Below, piece after piece: positions 35,830 through 45,211 of a stretch of DNA of 64,000 nt. The stretch is taken from the NCBI GenBank assembly GCA_947497905.1, contig CANMIH010000007.1, positions 62,001-126,000 on the forward strand. The letters are read 5' to 3'. Position numbers and translations under genes: made by a program. Positions within the stretch are counted from its first letter, which is position 1. Each line of letters begins with the position of its first letter. Origin of the DNA: an uncultured Pelagimonas sp. GTDB lineage: Bacteria; Pseudomonadota; Alphaproteobacteria; Rhodobacterales; Rhodobacteraceae. The notes beneath the pieces are model-generated. The model had not been told where the DNA came from. It saw only the letters and a program-made list of their open reading frames with translations, and ran no database searches.

Positions 35830-38100
35830 ATGACGCGCCTGCGCTTAAACTCGCTTTCTGCCACACTCTTGGCATCCACAGTCCTTGCGCCGTCATTTGC
35901 GGCTGCGCAGGACATTGAAGATACAGAATTTCTCGGCACTCTGGTGCTGCGAGCAATCAATGATGGCGGCGCAGATGTGTCGGCCAGTGAAGCGGCCAAC
36001 ACATCGGGATCGCGGGTGCCGGTGGATCCCGACGATCTGCCGCGCGCGGTGACCATCCTGCCACGCGAACTGTTTGAGGCTCAGGGCGCACGCACGATGG
36101 AAGAAACCGTGGCCTATAGCCCGGGCATCGTGACTGAGACCTATGGTCAGGATGATCGCTATGATGAGTTTGTGCTACGGGGCTTTGAAGCGCAAATTGG
36201 TGGGGTGCACCGTGATGCGATGCCGCTGCGGACCATCGACTGGGCGTCCTGGCGGACTGAGCCATTTGGCCTCGAAAGCGTCAACATTCTGCGTGGCCCG
36301 ACCTCGGACCTCTACGGAGCCAACCAGCCGGGCGGTTTGATCAATGGTGTGACGAAGCGCCCTGAATTCACCTTTGGCGGTGAGTTCCGTGCGGCACTGA
36401 CCGCTGAACAGGGCAAGGAACTTGGCGTAGACGTCACCGGCCCGATTTCAGATACTCTGGCGTACCGTTTTGTCGGTCTCGTCAACAGCTCGGGCACGAG
36501 CTTTGATGCTGTTGACAGTGATCGCGTCTATATTGCCCCGTCGCTGACCTTTGCACCCAGCGACACCACCACCTTCACGCTCTATGGCCAGTATCAAAAA
36601 GACAACGTCGGCGACACCTATGCCTCGGTGCCGGAGTATGGCACGCGCGAGACCAATCCGCTCGGAAGCTTTGGTCCGGATACTTATACCGGCAACCCGG
36701 ACTACAATGACATCAAGACCACTCAGAACTATGTAGGCTATGAGCTTGAACACGAGTTTTCACCCTCGTTCACCTTTATGTCGCGTGCTCGTCTGTCCAA
36801 GAACGATTGGGACAACAAAACCGAGTTTGTTGCGGCCTATGTAAATGGTGCGTCTATCGGATTGGGCGGGGTGCCAAACCCGACTGCGATTGATACTGCG
36901 ATCATGTCGCGCTTTGATGTTGATCAGGAAGTGCGTCAGAACAGCTTTGACAATGCGTTGCACTATAACTTCGATACGGGCTCGGCAAATGGCTCAATTG
37001 CGATTGGGGTCGACCACTATAGCCTGGCAAGTGAAACCGCATTTGCCTATGGCTATGCGGGTGATCGCAATCTCTTTACAGGTGCTGTTACAAACAATCT
37101 CGCCGGTGTAATTCCCGCAGATCTGCCCAGCCAGCGGAATACAGATCTCAAACAGACCGGTCTTTACTTGAACGGTTTTGCAGAGTTCGGAGAAAAGTTT
37201 GTTGCGGCAGGTGGCCTGCGGTTTGACAAAGTGAAATACGACGTCACCGGTTCACTCGCCGCTGCAATTCCGAACCCGGCGGACCCCGCTGTGCCACCTG
37301 TCATTGTCGTGCAGGCTCCTCTAAATCACAGTCTCGATGAAACCTATACTTCGGGCAATGTCTCGCTCGGATATCGCGTCAATCCCGAAACGCTTGTCTT
37401 TGGTGCCGTGTCTCAGTCGTTTAACCTGCCCCCAAGCGGAATGCTTGCTTCGGGTGATGCGCTTTCGGTAGAGACTTCGAAGTCGTATGAGTTGGGTGTG
37501 AAATACGCGTCGCTTGATGGCAACAGCAGCATCTCGGCCTCGATTTTTAACATCACCAAACAGAACGTGGCTTATGTTGATCCAAACGCAGGCAACTCGC
37601 TTGTTTATGTACAGGCCGGTGAGGTGCGCTCGCGCGGGATCGAAGTCGAAGCAACGCATGATTTCCAAAATGGTCTGAGCCTGTTCGGAAGCGTGGCCTA
37701 TGTGGATCCGAAGATCACCAAGGATGCGACCTACCAGGGCAACCGCCCGGGCCGGACCCCCAAGATCTCTGCCTCATTGTTTGCGCAATATGAAGTTCAG
37801 CAGATTGACGGCTTGGCCTTTGGTTTAGGTGTCCGCCATGCGGGATCGCGTTACTCAGATGTTGCCAACACCATTAAGATCGATCCGGTGACCTTGTTTG
37901 ACGCTTCGGTGAGCTATGACACCGGCGACTGGCAAGTGCGTCTGGCAGGACGGAATTTGGCCGATAATCAAAGCATCGGGTATTGCACGGCTCCATTCAT
38001 TGGTGCGCCTTTGCTCCCGGCTGCGGCTGCCGCCAATGCGCGCAGCTGTGTCTATTCTGCTGGTCGTGAGGTGTCTTTGACACTGAGCCGCAAGTTCTGA
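35830..38100 (+). CDS. TonB-dependent siderophore receptor
   Basis: A 756-residue outer-membrane receptor. A signal peptide occupies residues 1-26 (SFAAA/Q), and an acidic TonB-box-like segment (EDTEFLGTLVL) follows. The plug domain includes ETVAYSPGI, VLRGFE, NILRGPTSDLYG and PGGLINGVTKRP. A beta-barrel continues to the terminal Phe of SLTLSRKF. The family is the FhuA/ferrichrome-type siderophore receptors. GGAGGT precedes the ATG at 35830. No siderophore biosynthesis genes are present, so it probably takes up foreign siderophores. It heads the iron operon. Confidence 0.92.
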   Translation: MTRLRLNSLSATLLASTVLAPSFAAAQDIEDTEFLGTLVLRAINDGGADVSASEAANTSGSRVPVDPDDLPRAVTILPRELFEAQGARTMEETVAYSPGIVTETYGQDDRYDEFVLRGFEAQIGGVHRDAMPLRTIDWASWRTEPFGLESVNILRGPTSDLYGANQPGGLINGVTKRPEFTFGGEFRAALTAEQGKELGVDVTGPISDTLAYRFVGLVNSSGTSFDAVDSDRVYIAPSLTFAPSDTTTFTLYGQYQKDNVGDTYASVPEYGTRETNPLGSFGPDTYTGNPDYNDIKTTQNYVGYELEHEFSPSFTFMSRARLSKNDWDNKTEFVAAYVNGASIGLGGVPNPTAIDTAIMSRFDVDQEVRQNSFDNALHYNFDTGSANGSIAIGVDHYSLASETAFAYGYAGDRNLFTGAVTNNLAGVIPADLPSQRNTDLKQTGLYLNGFAEFGEKFVAAGGLRFDKVKYDVTGSLAAAIPNPADPAVPPVIVVQAPLNHSLDETYTSGNVSLGYRVNPETLVFGAVSQSFNLPPSGMLASGDALSVETSKSYELGVKYASLDGNSSISASIFNITKQNVAYVDPNAGNSLVYVQAGEVRSRGIEVEATHDFQNGLSLFGSVAYVDPKITKDATYQGNRPGRTPKISASLFAQYEVQQIDGLAFGLGVRHAGSRYSDVANTIKIDPVTLFDASVSYDTGDWQVRLAGRNLADNQSIGYCTAPFIGAPLLPAAAAANARSCVYSAGREVSLTLSRKF

Positions 38101-38114
38101 GCCAGAGGCCCCAC

Positions 38115-39080
38115 ATGCGTTGGATGTTTGGCATTTTGATGCTCGCACTGGTTTCGCCCGCTTGGGCGGAACCTCGCAAAATTACCCATCGCTATGGGGT
38201 GACAGAAATTGACGGCACGCCTCAGCGTGTCGTCTCTGTGTCTTTGATCGGACATGATTTTCTTTTGGCGCTTGGGGTAAAACCTGTGGCGCTGAGATAT
38301 TGGTATGGCCCCCATGAGTTTGGTGTCTGGCCCTGGGCGCAGGAGGCGCTGGGAGACGCAGAACCCAGTGTGCTTTATGGCGATATCGACATCGAGCGCA
38401 TTGCGCTGCTCGAACCCGATCTGATTGTTGGTCAATGGTCGGGTATGTCTGAGGCGGAGTACAATCTGTTGTCGCAGATCGCGCCAACCGTTCCCCCCGC
38501 CGCTGGGGAAACGGATTACAGCTCGTCCTGGCAGGTCATGACCCGGCAATTGGGTTTGGCTTTGGGGAAGGAGGATCAGGCGCATGCTGTGATCTCCGAT
38601 CTGGAAGATCGCTTTGCCGCCATTCGTGCGGCCCACCCAGAGTGGCAGGGGCAGTCCGCTGTAGTGGCCTGGCCGCCGCGCATTGGGGTGTTCACAAGCC
38701 TAGATCTGCGGAGCCGGTTCCTGCAGGATCTGGGATTTGCTGCGCCGCAGGCGGTGGATGACCTTCCAGGCTCCAACGCCTTTTACATCACGCTGCCGCA
38801 GGAAAACGTCGCCCCGATTGATACGGATGTGATCGTCTGGGTCTTTGCCGCCAATCTGGAAGAGGCGCTCGACAATATCATCCTGCGCAAAACCATGCGC
38901 GCCTATCGCGAAGGGCGAGAGTTGCACGCATCGTATGACCTGACCGCCGCGCTTGCCCATTCCAGCCCGCTGTCGCTGACCTATGCACTGGACCAGATCG
39001 TGCCCCTGATCGAGCAGGCAGCGGATGGGGATCCGCTGACGCCGGTGGATGGGTTTCCACAGCCGGAGGGTTCTGAATGA
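38115..39080 (+). CDS. Siderophore ABC transporter substrate-binding protein
   Basis: A 321-residue FecB/FhuD-type periplasmic protein with signal peptide 1-18 (PAWA/EP). HRYGVTEIDGTPQRVVSVSL and the downstream RIALLEPDLIVGQW mark the N-terminal lobe, linked by a long helix to a C-terminal lobe as in this fold. It is 14 nt after the receptor gene and overlaps the first permease by ATGA, so it should carry the ferric siderophore delivered by that receptor. Confidence 0.9.
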   Translation: MRWMFGILMLALVSPAWAEPRKITHRYGVTEIDGTPQRVVSVSLIGHDFLLALGVKPVALRYWYGPHEFGVWPWAQEALGDAEPSVLYGDIDIERIALLEPDLIVGQWSGMSEAEYNLLSQIAPTVPPAAGETDYSSSWQVMTRQLGLALGKEDQAHAVISDLEDRFAAIRAAHPEWQGQSAVVAWPPRIGVFTSLDLRSRFLQDLGFAAPQAVDDLPGSNAFYITLPQENVAPIDTDVIVWVFAANLEEALDNIILRKTMRAYREGRELHASYDLTAALAHSSPLSLTYALDQIVPLIEQAADGDPLTPVDGFPQPEGSE

Positions 39081-40075
39081 CACAGAAACTACCCGTTATC
39101 TTGGGCGTCATGGCATTGGCGCTAGTGACCGCAGTACTGTCGCTGCGGCTTGGGGTGCGTCCCATTGGATTTGTGACCATTTTTGAGGCCTTCACCACCT
39201 TCGATTCAACCAGCGCTGACCATCTGACGGTGCGCCAGTTGCGCGTGCCGCGGGCAGTTGCTGCACTGATTGGTGGGGGATCTCTGGGGTTGGCAGGTGC
39301 CTTGATGCAGGTCCTAAGCCGCAATCCCCTGGCTGATCCCGGTTTGCTGGGTGTGAATGGCGGCGCTGCACTTGGCGTCGTGATTGCCATCTGGGGGCTG
39401 GGCATGACGACACAGGGCGCGCTGGTGATCCCGGCGCTGATTGGTGCGGCTCTTGCGGCGACGCTGGTGCTGTTGCTTGGGGGAACGGTGCAGAAAAACG
39501 GCCCGGACCCAACCCGGCTTATTCTGGCCGGTGCCGCGGTGGGCACGCTGTTTCTGGCCTTCACCTGGGCGATCCTGATCCTGAGCCGCGAGAGCCTCGA
39601 TGTCTATCGCTTCTGGGTGCTGGGCGGGTTCACCGGGATTGAGCTAAAAGATCTGCTGAGCCTGATGCCGCTCTACATCATTGCCGTGCCGCTGGCCCTG
39701 ATCTCGGCGGTGATGCTTGAGCCGCTGACGCTGGGTGATGATGCCGCGCGGGCCTTGGGTGTGCGTGTCGGGCTGACCCGCGTGGTTGCGATCATTGCAA
39801 TCGTCCTTCTGTGCGGCACCACCGTGTCGATGGCGGGCCCCATCGCCTTTATCGGCCTTCTCGTCCCGCATCTGGTACGGCCCATTCTGGGCGCCGGGGT
39901 CAAACAGCTGGCCATCGGGTCGCTGATTTTTGGCGCTATGCTGGCTGTGGTCGCGGATACGTTGGGGCGGGTGATCCTGCCGGGTCAGGAAATAGAGGCA
40001 GGCGCGATGATGGCGCTGATAGGAGGCCCAACTTTGGTGCTTCTGGCCCGCAAACGTCGTGAGGTGGCGCTATGA
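39077..40075 (+). CDS. Siderophore ABC transporter permease 1 (FecCD family)
   Basis: A 332-residue inner-membrane protein with about ten helices. The FecCD signatures are RVPRAVAALIGGGSLGLAG, QVLSRNPLADPGLLGVNGGA and, near the end, MAGPIAFIGLLVPHLVRP. It forms a heterodimeric channel with the next gene, which it overlaps by ATGA. Confidence 0.92.
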   Translation: MTQKLPVILGVMALALVTAVLSLRLGVRPIGFVTIFEAFTTFDSTSADHLTVRQLRVPRAVAALIGGGSLGLAGALMQVLSRNPLADPGLLGVNGGAALGVVIAIWGLGMTTQGALVIPALIGAALAATLVLLLGGTVQKNGPDPTRLILAGAAVGTLFLAFTWAILILSRESLDVYRFWVLGGFTGIELKDLLSLMPLYIIAVPLALISAVMLEPLTLGDDAARALGVRVGLTRVVAIIAIVLLCGTTVSMAGPIAFIGLLVPHLVRPILGAGVKQLAIGSLIFGAMLAVVADTLGRVILPGQEIEAGAMMALIGGPTLVLLARKRREVAL

Positions 40076-41096
40076 GCACTGTTTCACTGCGCCTCGGCGG
40101 AGCCTCCTTCCGGCTCGCGCGCCGGGTGGTTCTGGTTAATCTTCTTTTGGCGCTAAGCGTGCTTGTTCTGCTTTTGTCCGGTCTGGTGGGGGGCACTTAT
40201 CCCATTCAGGGCGCTGATGTTGTGGCGGCCTTTCAGGGCGCAGCCGATCCAATCACATCCATGGTGGTGTTGGAAAACCGATTGCCCCGGGTGGTCACAG
40301 CCCTGGGGGTTGGGCTGGCCTTTGGTCTGGCCGGTGAGATGATGCAGACCTTGCTGCGCAATCCCATTGCCTCGCCCGATATCATTGGCTTCACCGCTGG
40401 GGCTGGTTGTGGCGCAGTCTTTACCGTGGCCTTCCTTGGGACCTCGACTTTGGTCGTGCCCGGTGCCCTAGCGGGAGGACTGCTGTCGGCGGCCTTGGTG
40501 ATTGGGCTGAGCTGGCAACGCGGGATATCCCCCGGACAGCTGGTGATCACTGGCATTGGGGTCACAATGACCCTTGGCGTTGTCACTGACCTTTTACCCG
40601 CATGGACGCCACGGCGGCGGCGGCTTTGGTCAAATGGCTGGCGGGCTCACTTCAGGCGCGCAGTCTGGACGAGGCCAAGATGCTGTGGATCGGGTTGGCC
40701 GTCTTGGGGCCGCTTGCGCTGCGGCATCAATTTGCTCTGGCACGGGTATCGATGTCTGAAGAGGTCGCCACCTGCCTTGGGGTAGACATCACGCTGGCAC
40801 GGCTGATCACACTTGGTCTCTCGGTGGCGCTTGTAGCGCTGGCCGTTGCGGTGGCGGGCCCGTTGCCGTTTGTCGCCTTTGTTGCTGGTCCAATTGCCCA
40901 TGGGTTGAATGGCAAAAACCGCCCCACTTTGCTCACCGCCGCTTTGGTCGGTGCGATCATCACGCTGTCCGCAGATGCGGTCAGTCAGCTTATGCCCAGT
41001 GGGTTTGGATTGCCTGCGGGGGTCTTTACCGCGCTTGTCGGCGCCCCGGTTCTGATCTGGGTTCTTTTGGTTCACTATAGAAAGCAACGCTCATGA
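40072..41096 (+). pseudogene. Siderophore ABC transporter permease 2 (FecCD family), frameshifted
   Basis: The N-terminal half reads in one frame (from 40072: RLPRVVTALGVGLAFGLAGE, LRNPIASPDIIGFTAGAG, up to GVTMTLGVVTDLL). The C-terminal half continues in another frame (MDATAAAALVKWLAGSL onward to the stop at 41096). The switch falls at the T-run 40592-40595. Adding one T there restores D-L-F-T-R-M-D and a full-length protein of about 341 residues, normal for the family. As it stands, the first frame runs out at 40785 in unrelated residues. It may be a real inactivating mutation, a sequencing error, or slippage. Confidence 0.8.
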
Positions 41097-41869
41097 CCGC
41101 GCGCCTGTCTTGTGAAAATCTCACGCTCTCTTATGGCAAGGTGACTGTCCTCAAGGATGTCTCATTGACGTTGCCCGAGGGAAAAATCACCGTGATTGTT
41201 GGCCCTAATGCCTGTGGGAAGTCTTCGCTTCTGCGCTGTCTTTGCCGGTTGCAATCCCCTTCGCAGGGGCAGGTGAACCTGAATGACGCGCCGATCCACA
41301 AACTCAACACGCGGGATGTCGCCCGTCAGGTGGCGCTGTTGCCGCAGAAAACCAATGCGCCCGAGGGGATGCGGGTGCGGGATCTGGTGATCCGGGGCCG
41401 CACACCGCACCAATCCCCGCTGCGTCAGTGGTCACTTGCGGATCAAACCATCGTGGATGACGCGATTGATCGGGTGGGTTTGACCGCCCGCGCCGAGCAG
41501 CTTTTGTCGGATCTGTCTGGCGGACAAATGCAGCGCGCCTGGATTGCCATGGTGCTGGCACAGGACACGCCAATTCTGTTGCTGGATGAACCAACAACCT
41601 TTCTCGATTTGCTGCATCAGCGCGATATTCTGCAGCTGGTGCGCGATTTACAGCGAGACAAGGGCTTGACCGTGGCTATGGTCCTGCATGATATCAATCT
41701 TGCTGCGCGCTTTGCCGATCAGATCGTCGCGTTAAAGCAGCAGAAAATCGTCGCAGCCGGTGCCCCGATTGAGGTGGTCACTCAGCCAAATATCTCTGAA
41801 ATTTATGGGCTGGACTGCGCGGTGATCCCGGATCCGCATTACGGCCATCCCCATATCATCATGAAATGA
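41093..41869 (+). CDS. Siderophore ABC transporter ATP-binding protein (FecE/FhuC type)
   Basis: A 258-residue ATPase with Walker A GPNACGKSS (37-45), signature LSGGQMQRAWIAM, Walker B ILLLDEPTTFLD and switch His in VLHDINLAARF. The Walker A has Ala where Gly is usual, but the catalytic Lys-Ser pair is kept. It powers the two FecCD permeases. ATGA overlaps join it to the permease before and the reductase after. Confidence 0.93.
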   Translation: MTARLSCENLTLSYGKVTVLKDVSLTLPEGKITVIVGPNACGKSSLLRCLCRLQSPSQGQVNLNDAPIHKLNTRDVARQVALLPQKTNAPEGMRVRDLVIRGRTPHQSPLRQWSLADQTIVDDAIDRVGLTARAEQLLSDLSGGQMQRAWIAMVLAQDTPILLLDEPTTFLDLLHQRDILQLVRDLQRDKGLTVAMVLHDINLAARFADQIVALKQQKIVAAGAPIEVVTQPNISEIYGLDCAVIPDPHYGHPHIIMK

Positions 41870-42909
41870 GACCTTGGATGAGTACATCTCTCGAAGTTTT
41901 CGCCGATGTGGCCGAACTGGCCTATCCCGCCATGCGCAGCGTGTTGCTGCACGAAGCTGAGAACCACGACCTGCCGGTGTTGTCACAGGACGAAGATAGG
42001 ATTTTTGTGGGCACCGAAGAGGCGGCGTTTGGTATCACTCCGGCTGAAGGCGCGGGGATCCGTCTGCATGTCTCGGCGCGCGACAAGGACATGCTGACCT
42101 CGGTGCGCGAAGAGGTGCTGTCACATCTGTCGCATCTCGTGCCCGACATCGCCAAGACCATCCGCTGGTCGGATGCGCCCGTCGAAGGCGCCCGCCCGGC
42201 GAATTTCCAGTTTGCGACGGTGGTGTCCTCGACTGAACTCTGCGCAGATTTTCTGCGTCTTGAGCTGGCCGTGGATACGCTTGAAACCTATTCAGACGCC
42301 TCCATTCATTTTCGCTTTGTGCTGCCGCAATGCGAGGATCCGGAATGGCCTACGCTGAAGGCCAATGGATCGATCCATTGGCCCAGTGGGGATAAGGTGC
42401 TGCATCGCCCGGTCTATACCGTCCGCTATCTCGACAAAGAGGCCGGACGGATCACCGTGGATGTCTACCGCCATGATGGCGGGCGCATCATGGAATGGAC
42501 CAAGGCTGCCCAACCGGGGGACAGCATCGGGCTGCTTGGTCCGGCAGGCGGCGGCGTGCCGGACAGCAGGGATCTGATCCTGTGTGGTGATGAAACAGCC
42601 TTTCCTGCAATTGCGCGTATTCTACAGACCTTGCCAGAAGACGGCACAGCGCAGGTGTTCTTGCATGCCTCTAGTGGGGCATCTGATTATCCTCTGCCCA
42701 AGCACACAGGTGTTTCTCTCACCTGGTTGGGTGCAGAGGATGATTTGGTCACTTTGGCGCAAGAGGCCTATCAGCAAAACCGCAACCGGTTTTTCTGGTT
42801 TGCGGCTGATGCGGTGCGGGTCACCAAGATCCGGGCCTTTGCTGCGGCGCAGGACATTCCCAAAGAAACCCGCTATCTGGCAACCTTCTGGACGCCCAGC
42901 GCCGAGTAG
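41866..42909 (+). CDS. DUF2218/siderophore-interacting FAD-dependent ferric reductase
   Basis: A 347-residue fusion. Residues 1-105 resemble DUF2218 (VFADVAELAYPAMRSVLLHE to AKTIRWSD). Residues 110-235 form the FAD-binding barrel of siderophore-interacting proteins with HRPVYTVRYLD. The rest is the NAD(P)H domain (LLGPAGGGVP, LCGDETAFPAIARIL). Family members such as ViuB and YqjH reduce the imported ferric siderophore in the cytoplasm. The ATG at 41866 overlaps the ATPase stop (ATGA); an ATG at 41878 is also possible. Confidence 0.87.
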   Translation: MRPWMSTSLEVFADVAELAYPAMRSVLLHEAENHDLPVLSQDEDRIFVGTEEAAFGITPAEGAGIRLHVSARDKDMLTSVREEVLSHLSHLVPDIAKTIRWSDAPVEGARPANFQFATVVSSTELCADFLRLELAVDTLETYSDASIHFRFVLPQCEDPEWPTLKANGSIHWPSGDKVLHRPVYTVRYLDKEAGRITVDVYRHDGGRIMEWTKAAQPGDSIGLLGPAGGGVPDSRDLILCGDETAFPAIARILQTLPEDGTAQVFLHASSGASDYPLPKHTGVSLTWLGAEDDLVTLAQEAYQQNRNRFFWFAADAVRVTKIRAFAAAQDIPKETRYLATFWTPSAE

Positions 42910-43044
42910 CGCGCCTCGGTCACATGGTATGACAGGCGAGGTAAGCGATAGACTTGCCTCGCGAAGCGAAACATCTTGTCGTCAACAGCGGCAGGACTTT
43001 GATCCAAGCAATCGGGCGCCTCTGCGCCAAGCCAGACTGATCGT

Positions 43045-43677
43045 ATGACCCAAAGCTCTATTTCCCCGCGCCGTGCTGCGCAGCAAAAACGTTCCCGTGA
43101 GAAAGTCGAGAAAATACTCGCGACAACTTTGAGTTTGCTCACCGACAAGCCCGCGGATCAGGTGAACACCAACCTGATTGCCGAACAAGCGGGTGTAAGC
43201 GTTGGTACGCTGTATCAGTTTTTTCCCAACAAAGAGGCTATTTTTCACGCCCTCTTTCAGCGGTGGTTGGCCGTCACGCTTGAGGTTCTGGATAAGGTGC
43301 AGGCTCAATTGCCGGAAGATGCATCCCGCGAAGACTGCGTCGATGTTTTTCTGGAGGCGTTGACTGAGCCAACTTTGAATTCCAAAGAAAATTGGAAACT
43401 TCGCTGGGCCATGGGGACGTCTCCGAAATTGGCCGAGCTCGAGGCAGAGCATAAAGGTGATGTGCTGCGCCGGATTTTGGCGCTGCAACAGCGGTTTGGA
43501 GATGGTCCGCCGCCTGAGTTTGGACAAGATCTCATGTTGCTACAAAACGAGCTGATCTTGGCGTGTTTGTATTCATTGTCGCTTTGTGAGGCGTCTCAGA
43601 ATCGCGACCAAATGCTGAAACTGTGTAAAAAGCTGGTGCTATTGATCTTCGATTTCCCGAGATGGAGTGCGCTTTGA
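43045..43677 (+). CDS. TetR/AcrR-family transcriptional regulator
   Basis: A 210-residue regulator. The N-terminal helix-turn-helix contains VNTNLIAEQAGVSVGTLYQFFPNKEAI, the TetR hallmark, and a helical ligand domain follows. It lies 135 nt after the siderophore reductase gene, with no obvious strong ribosome site. It may regulate the iron operon or bacterioferritin, but its ligand and targets cannot be read from the sequence. Confidence 0.88.
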   Translation: MTQSSISPRRAAQQKRSREKVEKILATTLSLLTDKPADQVNTNLIAEQAGVSVGTLYQFFPNKEAIFHALFQRWLAVTLEVLDKVQAQLPEDASREDCVDVFLEALTEPTLNSKENWKLRWAMGTSPKLAELEAEHKGDVLRRILALQQRFGDGPPPEFGQDLMLLQNELILACLYSLSLCEASQNRDQMLKLCKKLVLLIFDFPRWSAL

Positions 43678-43908
43678 GCTGATAGGCGACGGCGCTTGAT
43701 CATAGGGTCCGCAATCAAAGGTGGTTGAGGTTGACGTCTACAACCCTTTGTCGTGTGGGGTATTTTAGTTCCCAATCTGCGCTCTCTCCAGTCTCTGTCT
43801 TTTTTAGTAAGGTTTTATTTTGTTGCTTCAACGGCTTAGGTGGGTATCCTGAATTGTGTCAGCACTCTCGTTCTAATTGAGAGATGCCAGCCATTGGGAG
43901 GACACGCC
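43678..43908. other. Control region of bacterioferritin
   Basis: This 230-bp spacer holds no gene. It is T-rich in the middle (43800-43830). CTCTC and GAGAG repeats around 43866-43884 flank GTTCTAATT, whose TTCTAA matches half of the iron-control element bound by Irr in alphaproteobacteria. The match is too short to be firm. Confidence 0.3.
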
Positions 43909-44397
43909 ATGAAAGGCGACAAAAAAGTTATCGAATATCTCAACACCGCTCTAAAGCATGAGTTAACTGCCGTGAGCCAGTTCTGGCTGCACTATCGGTT
44001 GCAGAATGATTGGGGCGTGACCAAGCTTGCAAAAAAGATGCGCGAAGAAAGCATCGAAGAAATGGAGCACGCGGATAAGCTCATCGATCGGATCATCTTT
44101 CTTGAAGGGATGCCCAACCTTCAATCTCTGAACGCCTTGCGAATTGGTGAGAATGTCCGTGAGACTTTGACCTGTGATCTGGAGGTAGAAATGGAGGCCG
44201 TCGCGCTTTACGCCGAGGCACGCAAATATTGTGCGGAGGTCGGGGATTTTGCCTCGATGCATCTGTTTGAAGAACTGATCCTTGACGAGCAGGGGCATGT
44301 GGATTTTCTGGAAACCCAGATCGGCTTGCTCGACGACATTGGTGCTCAGAATTACAATCAGTTGAACGCTGATAGCGCGGATAATGTCGACGGTTAA
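43909..44397 (+). CDS. bfr: Bacterioferritin
   Basis: A 162-residue ferritin-like four-helix bundle. All six ferroxidase ligands are present (Glu18, Glu51, His54, Glu94, Glu127, His130), and Met52 is in the haem-binding position (IEEMEHAD). It oxidises and stores iron in a 24-subunit shell. GGGAGGA precedes the ATG at 43909, so the in-frame codon at 43840 is rejected. No ferredoxin (bfd) gene is adjacent. Its place next to the siderophore operon fits joint control of uptake and storage. Confidence 0.95.
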   Translation: MKGDKKVIEYLNTALKHELTAVSQFWLHYRLQNDWGVTKLAKKMREESIEEMEHADKLIDRIIFLEGMPNLQSLNALRIGENVRETLTCDLEVEMEAVALYAEARKYCAEVGDFASMHLFEELILDEQGHVDFLETQIGLLDDIGAQNYNQLNADSADNVDG

Positions 44398-44416
44398 CGC
44401 AGCGAATTAAACGAGA

Positions 44417-44440
44417 AAGAGCGCCATCTCTGGCGCTCTT
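44417..44440. terminator. Bidirectional terminator between bfr and the ThuA operon
   Basis: A perfect 10-bp stem, AAGAGCGCCA with TGGCGCTCTT, closes on a TCTC loop between the convergent bfr (stop 44397) and thuA-like gene (stop 44449). Short T stretches lie on both sides. Confidence 0.65.
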
Positions 44441-44448
44441 CGCAAATT

Positions 44449-45210
44449 TCAAGGATCGCGGCGGCTTGAGGTTGGCGCGCCTTTTTCCAGCGGGATCGGC
44501 CGGTGTAGATTGGACAGATTGTGCCCGTCACGGTGTTGTTCTGCGGTCCAGCGAATGCCGTTGCCAATGACCTGAATAATCTCCGGTTGGTGATAAACCG
44601 GAAAGGTCTCATGGCCAGGACTGAAGTGAAAAATGCGGCCCCGCCCTCGGGTCCAGGTACAGCCGCCACGAAACACTTCGCCGCCCTCATACCAGTTGAT
44701 AAAGACGATATCGTCGGGTTTTGGAACGTTGAACGGCTCGCCGTACATTTCGTCTTTGGGGACATCAATCCACTGCGGCACGCCCTTTGCGATCGGATGT
44801 GACGGGGTCACACACCAGACGCGCACGCGCTCACCATCATCTGCTTCCCGCCAGGCGAGATTGCAGTTGGTGCCCATCAGACGCTGAAACACCTTCGAAT
44901 GATGGGCGGAATGGAGAGCTACAAAACCCATGCCCGCATTCACCCGTTCGTTGATCATCTCAATGATCCGCGGCTCGACCAGATGGTGCAACATATGCCC
45001 CCACCAGACCAGAACATCCACGTCATCCAACGCGCCGACTGGTAGCCCCTGATCGGGCATGTCCATTGTGGCGATCGAGATATCCAGATCCTCCGCAGCG
45101 ACACCCTCTGCAATAGTCCCATGGATGCCTTTGGGGTAGATCTCGGCCACTTCGGGGTGGATTTTCTCGTGTTCGTTTTCGTTCCAGATCAGAACCTTAA
45201 GCTTGCTCAT
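44449..45210 (-). CDS. ThuA-domain (trehalose utilisation) protein
   Basis: A 253-residue ThuA-family protein of the flavodoxin/class I glutamine-amidotransferase-like fold. It starts VLIWNENEHEKIHPEVAEIY, then PKGIHGTIAEG and VLVWWGHMLHH, closely resembling rhizobial ThuA. ThuA works with the dehydrogenase ThuB in breaking down trehalose and related disaccharides through 3-keto intermediates. AAGGA precedes the ATG at 45210, one base after the stop of the Gfo/Idh gene, so the longer frame to 45345 is rejected. It is the last gene of the minus-strand operon. Confidence 0.85.
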   Translation of the reverse strand: MSKLKVLIWNENEHEKIHPEVAEIYPKGIHGTIAEGVAAEDLDISIATMDMPDQGLPVGALDDVDVLVWWGHMLHHLVEPRIIEMINERVNAGMGFVALHSAHHSKVFQRLMGTNCNLAWREADDGERVRVWCVTPSHPIAKGVPQWIDVPKDEMYGEPFNVPKPDDIVFINWYEGGEVFRGGCTWTRGRGRIFHFSPGHETFPVYHQPEIIQVIGNGIRWTAEQHRDGHNLSNLHRPIPLEKGAPTSSRRDP

Positions 45211-45211
45211 A

